Assembly (NCBI GenBank): GCA_910585575.1
Contig: CAJUFS010000009.1
Span: forward strand, 1 to 60,021
Reading direction: 5' to 3'
DNA: 60,021 bases
DNA from: an uncultured Adlercreutzia sp.
GTDB lineage: Bacteria; Actinomycetota; Coriobacteriia; Coriobacteriales; Eggerthellaceae
Under the pieces are notes generated by a model. That model did not search any database, was not told where the DNA came from, and worked only from the letters and a program-made list of their open reading frames with translations. The translations under genes were made by a program, and so were the position numbers. Shown here piece by piece: positions 52,206 through 60,021 of the stretch (position 1 is its first letter; each line of letters opens with the position of its first letter).

Positions 52206-52673
52206 ATGATTAAACAGACAGCGGCGCGCGACGCGCTCGGCGCTAATATCGACGCCGATGCCGAGGCTTTCGCCGCTACTCTTATGTTCCCGTTGGGCGC
52301 GCCTAATGATGCCTACGCCCAGTACTTCAGCGGCCGCAGCTGGTTGGCGCCGCTGACGGCCCAGCAGGTGCCCACCTCTAACGTCACCTTCGAGCCGGGC
52401 TGCCGTAACAACTGGCACATCCATCATGCGGACCAGGGCGGCGGCCAGATGCTCATTTGCGTGGGAGGTCGCGGCTACTACCAGGCCTGGGGCGAGGAAG
52501 CCATCGAGATGAAGCCGGGCGATGTGGTGAACATCCCCGTAGGGGTGAAGCACTGGCACGGCGCGGCCCCCGACAGCTGGTTCGCCCACCTGGCCTTCAG
52601 CGTGCCGGGCGAGAACTGCACCAACGAATGGCTCGAGCCCGTCACCGACGAGCAGTATGGCCAGTTGCGATAG
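52206..52673 (+). CDS. cupin domain protein
   Basis: A 155-residue single-cupin protein. Motif 1 is FEPGCRNNWHIHHADQGGGQM, with two metal-ligand histidines; motif 2 is PGDVVNIPVGVKHWHG, with the third. The N-terminal region (FPLGAPNDAYAQYFSGRSWLAPL) resembles cupins that accompany carboxymuconolactone-decarboxylase-like proteins. AGGAG precedes the ATG. The function is not predictable beyond a metal-binding small barrel. It is divergent from the MATE exporter with a shared regulatory region, and its stop abuts the PIN toxin gene stop from the opposite strand. Confidence 0.87.
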   Translation: MIKQTAARDALGANIDADAEAFAATLMFPLGAPNDAYAQYFSGRSWLAPLTAQQVPTSNVTFEPGCRNNWHIHHADQGGGQMLICVGGRGYYQAWGEEAIEMKPGDVVNIPVGVKHWHGAAPDSWFAHLAFSVPGENCTNEWLEPVTDEQYGQLR

Positions 52674-53132
52674 CTAGTCCTCAGCGGGAAAATCGACGAA
52701 GTCGTAGACGAGGCCATATTCTTCCTGAAGGTAGTTGAAAAAGTCGGCAGGGCTGACTGCTTGGACATGCGCGTTAATGAAACCGCTTTCGTTGCGCGTG
52801 AGCAGGTAGTCAGCCTTGATCTTTTCGGCGCAGATGTCGATAAGGCAGTCTTCGAAATCGTCCCATTTGCGGCTGCTAGCCAGATGGATGTCAGAGGCAT
52901 CAACCGAGCAAATTTCGAGCCATTGATAGCTCTCGTCGAAGGCGTTCTGAATGAACTCGCTGTTATAGGTTTTACGGAGGACATAGAATACGTCGGTGAA
53001 CGATTTGGCTGAAACCCACAGCTCAGCATCGCCGAACTCCTTCATGATGAGGAGTTTTTGGGCGATATCGCCATCGGGTGGCCGCTGCGTATAGAGATCG
53101 ATGAGCACGTTGGTATCAAGCAAAATGCGCAT
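52674..53132 (-). CDS. PIN domain toxin of a type II toxin-antitoxin pair
   Basis: A 152-residue PIN-fold ribonuclease-type protein. Acidic active-site residues are visible: LLDTNVLIDL (Asp6), WDDFEDCLIDICAEKIKADYLLTRN (middle acidic residues and the TRN strand end). The ATG at 53132 overlaps the antitoxin gene by 17 bases, typical of toxin-antitoxin operons, and GAGGG lies upstream; an ATG three codons earlier is also possible. PIN toxins cleave tRNA or mRNA when freed from the antitoxin. Confidence 0.85.
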   Translation of the reverse strand: MRILLDTNVLIDLYTQRPPDGDIAQKLLIMKEFGDAELWVSAKSFTDVFYVLRKTYNSEFIQNAFDESYQWLEICSVDASDIHLASSRKWDDFEDCLIDICAEKIKADYLLTRNESGFINAHVQAVSPADFFNYLQEEYGLVYDFVDFPAED

Positions 53133-53430
53133 AGCGCTCATCCCTCGCTTCGGCGAGCTGCTCTTTGAACGGGCGCTCGGTGGTGGCAGGACCGACATAC
53201 ATGGCCGTGAGTGACGAACGGATCTTCTCGACTTGCTGAGGGGTGAGAGCTCGGTCATGTTGGCTGGCAGCGCGCAATGGCTTATGCGCTTTCGGCAGCT
53301 GCCGTTCTGCAAGTACGAACTCGTAAGCTGCATTGATGAGCTGGGAGGGCGTGGCCCCCAGTTCCTTGAGGGCGGCATTCCCTCGTTCCTTTACGGCGAC
53401 GGGGACGCGCGCCGAAACAATCGCATCCAT
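53116..53430 (-). CDS. RelB/DinJ-type antitoxin
   Basis: A 104-residue protein. Its first 45 residues, beginning MDAIVSARVPVAVKERGNAAL and continuing ELGATPSQLINAAYEFV, match the ribbon-helix-helix DNA-binding domain of RelB/DinJ antitoxins. The remaining flexible part would neutralise the PIN toxin encoded immediately downstream. GGAAGGAG precedes the ATG. Repeated TACTGT motifs 28-41 bases upstream of the start are a plausible operator for autoregulation. Pairing of a RelB-type antitoxin with a PIN toxin is a recombined but known kind of module. Confidence 0.82.
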   Translation of the reverse strand: MDAIVSARVPVAVKERGNAALKELGATPSQLINAAYEFVLAERQLPKAHKPLRAASQHDRALTPQQVEKIRSSLTAMYVGPATTERPFKEQLAEARDERYAHFA

Positions 53431-53457
53431 GAGCGCTCCTTCCTGTTGCGCTCAGTG

Positions 53458-53471
53458 TACTGTAATACTGT
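53458..53471 (-). promoter_or_regulatory. TACTGT repeats, candidate antitoxin operator
   Basis: TACTGT at 53458-53463 and 53466-53471 (plus strand), eight-base period, just upstream of the toxin-antitoxin operon. Placement fits autorepression by the ribbon-helix-helix antitoxin. Confidence 0.35.
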
Positions 53472-53514
53472 CTAACAAACAAGAGACGTCCCGGGGCGCT
53501 TCGGTGCCTTTTCT

Positions 53515-53913
53515 TTATCTTGCGATATCGGCCAAGGTCTGTCCCTCGAGGAAATCCTGCATGGCGTTTTGCAGGCCGCCCCATACGCGGCGGCTGGGGC
53601 AGTCCTCGGCGCGCTCGCAGGCGGAAAGGGCGCCCATGCAGTCCAGCAAGTCAAGGCCGTCCTCGGAGGCGGCCACCACATCGGCCAGGGAAATTTCGGA
53701 AGCGGGGCGGGCCAGCCGGTAGCCGCCCTGGTTGCCCCGGGTGACGGTCAGCAGCTCGGCGGCGACGAGAGGGGCCACCACTTGCTCGAGGTACTTCTTG
53801 GAAATACCCTGGCGTTCGGCCACATCCTTCAGCGCTACGCAGCCCGCGCCCTCGTTTTGGGCCAGGTCGATCATGAAGCGCATGCCGTAACGAGTTTTTG
53901 TCGAAATCTTCAC
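53515..53913 (-). CDS. iscR: Rrf2/IscR family Fe-S-sensing regulator
   Basis: A 132-residue Rrf2-family repressor. The helix-turn-helix begins MKISTKTRYGMRFMIDLAQ, continuing VALKDVAERQGISKKYLEQVVAPLVAA. GNQGGYRLARP is the wing. CMGALSACERAEDC gives three cysteines with near-IscR spacing, which would bind a 2Fe-2S cluster. The start is a GTG at 53913. It is divergent from iscS-iscU, and a perfect palindrome lies at the iscS promoter, so it most likely represses the Fe-S assembly genes when cluster supply is adequate. Confidence 0.88.
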   Translation of the reverse strand: MKISTKTRYGMRFMIDLAQNEGAGCVALKDVAERQGISKKYLEQVVAPLVAAELLTVTRGNQGGYRLARPASEISLADVVAASEDGLDLLDCMGALSACERAEDCPSRRVWGGLQNAMQDFLEGQTLADIAR

Positions 53914-53969
53914 CGATGCTCGCTTTCCGAAGATTGTTCGCAGATGACGAGGACAATCCTATCTGTTTC

Positions 53970-54019
53970 TTGACAATTTGCGCAACCCCTCTATATTAAA
54001 GTCTAGCAAACTACTAGAC
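53970..54019 (+). promoter_or_regulatory. iscS promoter with palindromic IscR/Rrf2 operator
   Basis: TTGACA (53970-53975), 16 bp and TATATT (53992-53997) form a strong promoter. Directly downstream, GTCTAG-CAAACTA-CTAGAC (54001-54019) is a perfect 6-bp dyad with a 7-bp spacer covering the transcription start. This is where an Rrf2 repressor would block initiation. Confidence 0.7.
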
Positions 54020-54113
54020 AAAGACGAAGCCCCTCGAGGAACCGGTCGAAACCGCCCAAGGTGATGGCCGCACGGAGCAGCGTCATTAGGATTGGAAAGC
54101 AGAGCAAAGCCCC

Positions 54114-55340
54114 ATGAAGCAAATTTACCTTGATCACGCCTCTACCACGCCGGTGCGCCCGGAAGTGGTCGAGGCCATGATGCCGTTCTTCACCGAGGAG
54201 TTCGGCAACCCCTCGTCCATCTATCCTCTGGGCCAGGAGGCCTCCGATGCCGTGGCCGAGGCCCGCGAAACCCTGGCCGGCGTCATTGGCGCCAAACCGC
54301 GCGAGATTTTCTTCACCAGCGGCGGCACCGAGTCCGACAACTGGGCCCTCAAGGGCTTTGCCCGCGCCAACGCCGCCAAGGGCAAGCATATTATCACCAG
54401 CGCCATCGAGCATCACGCGGTGCTGCACACCTGCGAGGCGCTCGAGCGCGAGGGCTTCGAGGTTACCTACCTGCCCGTCGACGAGCACGGCCTGGTGTCC
54501 GTCGAAGACTTCAAGGCGGCCCTGCGCCCTGATACCATTTTGGCGTCCATCATGTTCGCCAACAACGAGATCGGCGTCATCGAGCCCATCGCCGAGCTGG
54601 CGGCTGCGGCTCACGAGGCCGGCGTGACCTTCCATACCGACGCCGTGCAGGCCTTCGGCCACGAGCCCATCGACGTGGACGACATGGGCATCGACATGCT
54701 GTCCGCCTCCTCGCACAAGATCTACGGCCCCAAGGGTGTGGGTCTGCTCTACGTGCGCAAGGGCGTGAAGCTGCAGAACCTGATCGACGGCGGCCAGCAG
54801 GAGCGCGGCAAGCGCGGCTCCACCGAGAACGTGCCCGGCATCGTGGGCTTTGCGAAGGCGGCCGAGCTGGCCATGGCCGATCTGGCTCCCGAGCATGATC
54901 GCCAGCTGGCTCTGCGCGACCACGCCATCAAGCGCATTCTGGCGGAAATTCCCTCGGCGAAGCTCAACGGCTCCTGGGAGAGCCGTCTGGCCAATAACGT
55001 GAATTTCTCCTTCGAGTTCATCGAGGGCGAGGGCATGCTGCTACAGCTGGCTGCCCGCGGCATTTGCGTGTCGTCCGGCTCGGCCTGCACGTCCGGCTCC
55101 CTGGATCCCAGCCATGTGCTGCTGGCCATCGGGCTGCCCCATGAAATTGCCCACGGCTCGCTGCGCATGACCATTGGGCGCGACACCACTCAGGAGGACG
55201 TGAACTTCGCCGTGGACTCCCTGAAGACCACGCTGGAGAACCTGCGCATGATGAGCCCGCTCTACGAGGACTTCCAGCAGGGCAAGGTGGAATCGGTCAT
55301 CGCCACCATGAAGGCCAACGGCTTCCCCTACGCCAACTAG
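54114..55340 (+). CDS. iscS: cysteine desulfurase (NifS/IscS)
   Basis: A 408-residue PLP enzyme that removes sulfur from cysteine for Fe-S cluster assembly. IYLDHASTTPVRPEVVEAM is the family start, SSHKIYGPKG holds the PLP lysine (Lys202), and VSSGSACTSGS has the active-site Cys325 that carries the persulfide. It resembles the NifS/IscS class rather than SufS. No strong ribosome-binding site is visible; the ATG at 54114 is fixed by homology. IscU follows 68 bases downstream, and the operon promoter carries a palindromic Rrf2 site. Confidence 0.95.
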   Translation: MKQIYLDHASTTPVRPEVVEAMMPFFTEEFGNPSSIYPLGQEASDAVAEARETLAGVIGAKPREIFFTSGGTESDNWALKGFARANAAKGKHIITSAIEHHAVLHTCEALEREGFEVTYLPVDEHGLVSVEDFKAALRPDTILASIMFANNEIGVIEPIAELAAAAHEAGVTFHTDAVQAFGHEPIDVDDMGIDMLSASSHKIYGPKGVGLLYVRKGVKLQNLIDGGQQERGKRGSTENVPGIVGFAKAAELAMADLAPEHDRQLALRDHAIKRILAEIPSAKLNGSWESRLANNVNFSFEFIEGEGMLLQLAARGICVSSGSACTSGSLDPSHVLLAIGLPHEIAHGSLRMTIGRDTTQEDVNFAVDSLKTTLENLRMMSPLYEDFQQGKVESVIATMKANGFPYAN

Positions 55341-55408
55341 CAATTCCCGATGCGGCCCTGCAAGGGGTCCGTCGCCAATGAGAAACCAACGAGAAGGAGA
55401 TACTTCCT

Positions 55409-55873
55409 ATGGCTATGAACTATTCCGAGAAGGTTATGGACCACTTCTCCAACCCGCGCAACGTGGGCGAAATTGAGAACGCCAGCGGCTGCGGCACCGT
55501 AGGCAACGCGGTGTGCGGCGATATCATGCGTGTCTACCTGGACATCGACGAGAACAACGTCATCCGGGACGCCAAATTCAAGACCTTCGGGTGCGGTGCC
55601 GCCATCGCCACCAGCTCCATGGCTACGGTGCTGGTGAAGGGCAAGACCGTCCAGGAGGCCCTCGAAGTGACCAACAAGGCCGTCATGGAGGCCCTCGATG
55701 GGCTGCCGCCGGTAAAGGTGCACTGCTCGCTTTTGGCCGAGGAGGCCATCCATGCGGCCTTGTGGGACTACGCCGAGAAGAACAATCTGGTCATCGAAGG
55801 CCTGGAGAAGCCGGTCAGCGACATCTCCGAGCATGACCATCACCACGACATTCCGGGCGAGGACGACGAGTAG
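55409..55873 (+). CDS. iscU: Fe-S cluster scaffold protein IscU/NifU N-terminal type
   Basis: A 154-residue scaffold on which 2Fe-2S clusters are built from IscS-derived sulfur. Cys36 with Asp38 (NAVCGDIM), Cys62 (TFGCGAAIATSS) and Cys106 (VHCSLLAEEA) are the cluster ligands and regulator residue. The C-terminal tail (SEHDHHHD) is His/Asp-rich and unlike E. coli IscU; it may bind metal. AAGGAG precedes the ATG; a second ATG two codons in is possible. No HscA, HscB or ferredoxin gene follows, so this is a minimal isc unit. Confidence 0.94.
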   Translation: MAMNYSEKVMDHFSNPRNVGEIENASGCGTVGNAVCGDIMRVYLDIDENNVIRDAKFKTFGCGAAIATSSMATVLVKGKTVQEALEVTNKAVMEALDGLPPVKVHCSLLAEEAIHAALWDYAEKNNLVIEGLEKPVSDISEHDHHHDIPGEDDE

Positions 55874-55957
55874 CAGCTGTTTCCAACTTGCCATCTTTCG
55901 CAATTATGCTTTCCTCTATCATGTTTAGCAGCTGTGACATGATGGGGAGAAGGCTGC

Positions 55958-58609
<2,652 letters not shown>

Positions 58610-58634
58610 GGCCGCAGAACGGCCCCATCGGTGT

Positions 58635-58659
58635 TAAGATAGCCTCCATGTATTACTGA
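58635..58659 (+). promoter_or_regulatory. -10 box and three-codon leaderless ORF before metG
   Basis: TAAGAT (58635-58640) is followed after seven bases by ATG TAT TAC TGA (58648-58659), a three-codon frame MYY. The metG start is 55 bases further on. It may be a small leader ORF or chance. Confidence 0.3.
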
Positions 58660-58714
58660 CGGGAAGCCGCAGTGTCATCGGCTGATGCGCTTCCGGATAG
58701 GAGACACCCCGGTT

Positions 58715-60021
58715 ATGTCCAAGGGAACTTTTAGCGTCACCACCCCCATCTATTACATCAACGCGGCCCCGCACCTGGGCACGGCCTACACCACGGTGGC
58801 GGCCGACACCATCTGCCGCTACGAGCGCATGAACGGCTACGACGTGGCGCTGGTCACCGGCACCGACGAGCATGGCCAGAAAATTGCCGAGACGGCCGAG
58901 AAGAACGGCATGACCCCGCAGGCCTGGTGCGACTCGCTGGCCCCGGCTTTCAAAGAGGCCTGGGAGCTGCTCGACATCGACTACACCGACTTCGTGCGCA
59001 CCACCGAGGAGCGCCAGACCCGTACGGTGCAGGATTTCTGGCAGGGGCTCTACGACGCCGGCTGGCTGTACAAGGGCGCCTACGAGGGCTGGTACTGCGT
59101 GCATGAGGAAACCTACTACGCCGAAAGCGATCTGGAGAAGAACGAGGAAGGCGAGTTCGTCTGCCCTGACTGCAAGCGCCCGGTGCGCCGCGCCGCCGGC
59201 GAGGAGAACTGGTTCTTCAAGCTTTCCGAGTTCCAGGATCGTCTGCTGGAGTTCTACGAGGCCCATCCCGATTTCATTCGCCCCGAAAGCCGCAAGAACG
59301 AGATCGTTTCCTTTGTGAAGGGCGGCCTGCAGGACCTGTCCATCTCGCGCTCGTCCTTCGACTGGGGCATCCCGCTGCCCTTCGACGAGGGTCACGTGTG
59401 CTACGTGTGGGCCGACGCGCTTCTGGCCTACTTCACCGGCATGGGCTACGACCAAATCGAGCGTGGCGACGAGTTCGAGCGCCGCTGGCCCATCCAGTAC
59501 CACTTCGTGGGCAAGGACATCACGCGCTTCCACTGCGTCATCTGGCCGGCCATGCTCATGGCCGCCGGCATGCCCGTGGCCCACACGGTGTTCGGCCACG
59601 GCTTTTTGCTCACCAAGGGCGAGAAGATGTCGAAGTCCAAGGGCAACGGCCTTATGCCGGCCGATTTGGTGAAGGTCTTCGGCGTGGACGCCTACCGCTA
59701 CTACTTCATGAGCGACGTGCAGTTCGGCCACGACGGCGCCATCTCCATGGAGCGCATGGTGCAGGTGTACAACGCCGATCTGGCCAACACCTGGGGCAAC
59801 CTGGTGTCGCGCGTCACGAACATGACCACGAAGTACTTCGAGGGCCGCGTGCCCGAGGCCCCGGCTGGCGCGGAGGAGAACCCGCTGCGCGAGATTGCCG
59901 ACGAGCTGTACGCGGAATACGACGGCTGCATGGCCCAGGTGGACTTTACCGGTGCCGCCGCGGCGGTGCAGAAGCTGGCCAGCCGCGTGAACCTGTATGT
60001 GGAGGAGAGCGCGCCGTGGGC
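58715..60021 (+). CDS. metG: methionyl-tRNA synthetase, 3' end beyond window
   Basis: The first 435 codons of a class I methionyl-tRNA synthetase, which charges tRNA-Met; the gene runs off the end of the window. FSVTTPIYYINAAPHLGTAY is the N-terminal Rossmann start with the HIGH-equivalent HLGT, and GEKMSKSKGN is the KMSKS loop. A zinc-type insertion has WYCVHEETYY and CPDCKRPVRR. The ATG at 58715 has AGGAGAC upstream at a slightly long spacing. It stands after the hybrid kinase gene in the same direction, with its own promoter. Confidence 0.96.
   Translation, partial: MSKGTFSVTTPIYYINAAPHLGTAYTTVAADTICRYERMNGYDVALVTGTDEHGQKIAETAEKNGMTPQAWCDSLAPAFKEAWELLDIDYTDFVRTTEERQTRTVQDFWQGLYDAGWLYKGAYEGWYCVHEETYYAESDLEKNEEGEFVCPDCKRPVRRAAGEENWFFKLSEFQDRLLEFYEAHPDFIRPESRKNEIVSFVKGGLQDLSISRSSFDWGIPLPFDEGHVCYVWADALLAYFTGMGYDQIERGDEFERRWPIQYHFVGKDITRFHCVIWPAMLMAAGMPVAHTVFGHGFLLTKGEKMSKSKGNGLMPADLVKVFGVDAYRYYFMSDVQFGHDGAISMERMVQVYNADLANTWGNLVSRVTNMTTKYFEGRVPEAPAGAEENPLREIADELYAEYDGCMAQVDFTGAAAAVQKLASRVNLYVEESAPW

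Overview
The window is GC-rich, densely coded bacterial DNA. Several traits point to Coriobacteriia, most likely family Eggerthellaceae. It has two LuxR-type regulators whose N-terminal half is a bundle of membrane helices. One of these is divergent from a Tat-exported, lipobox-bearing fumarate-reductase-like flavoprotein. It also has a very large 2-hydroxyacyl-CoA dehydratase activase, a C69 dipeptidase, a PFL/UPF0210 protein and a DUF285 surface protein. The genus cannot be fixed by eye. No rRNA, tRNA, CRISPR array, prophage or insertion sequence was seen.

Layout: 0-3 kb carries an esterase and a C69 dipeptidase. 3.2-5.75 kb is a gene-poor stretch in which an AbiEi/DUF559-type nuclease-fold gene is flanked on both sides by copies of one 27-bp repeat, next to a GC-rich tandem repeat. 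5.8-16.7 kb holds helD, an MFS exporter with its MerR regulator, an NAD(P)-binding oxidoreductase and lhr, the last translationally coupled to a 65-residue protein. 16.7-23.5 kb holds a candidate structured RNA, two membrane LuxR regulators, a hotdog thioesterase, the flavoprotein and an orphan L-rhamnose mutarotase. 23.6-25.4 kb has the second nuclease-fold paralogue, flanked by a different subfamily of the same kind of repeat.

27.1-35.5 kb is the most unusual part. It is a tightly packed minus-strand operon of six genes: an MSGPK-type Ala-rich protein, an FHA/zinc-ribbon protein, an NrdG-like radical SAM protein, a ClpB-like AAA+ ATPase with a degenerate first domain, a polytopic Ser/Thr kinase, and a small membrane protein. 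It reads as one phospho-regulated protein-remodelling system of unknown purpose. The kinase carries two N-terminal TxxD motifs, the form bound by many FHA domains once phosphorylated.

35.5-45 kb has a beta-carbonic anhydrase, an acidic membrane protein divergent from an OmpR/histidine-kinase pair, and a TetR regulator in operon with the activase. 45-52 kb has a DUF285/Fn3 surface protein, rsmI with a YgjP-like metallopeptidase, a YycJ-like MBL hydrolase with a LysR regulator, and a MATE exporter. 52-60 kb has a cupin, a PIN/RelB-type toxin-antitoxin pair, an iscR-iscS-iscU Fe-S cluster with a clear palindromic operator, a hybrid sensor kinase, and the 5' part of metG, which runs off the window.

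Starts were chosen by ribosome-binding sites, -10 boxes and family length, so several genes begin well inside the longest open frame. All functions rest on recognition of motifs by reading. No database search was run.
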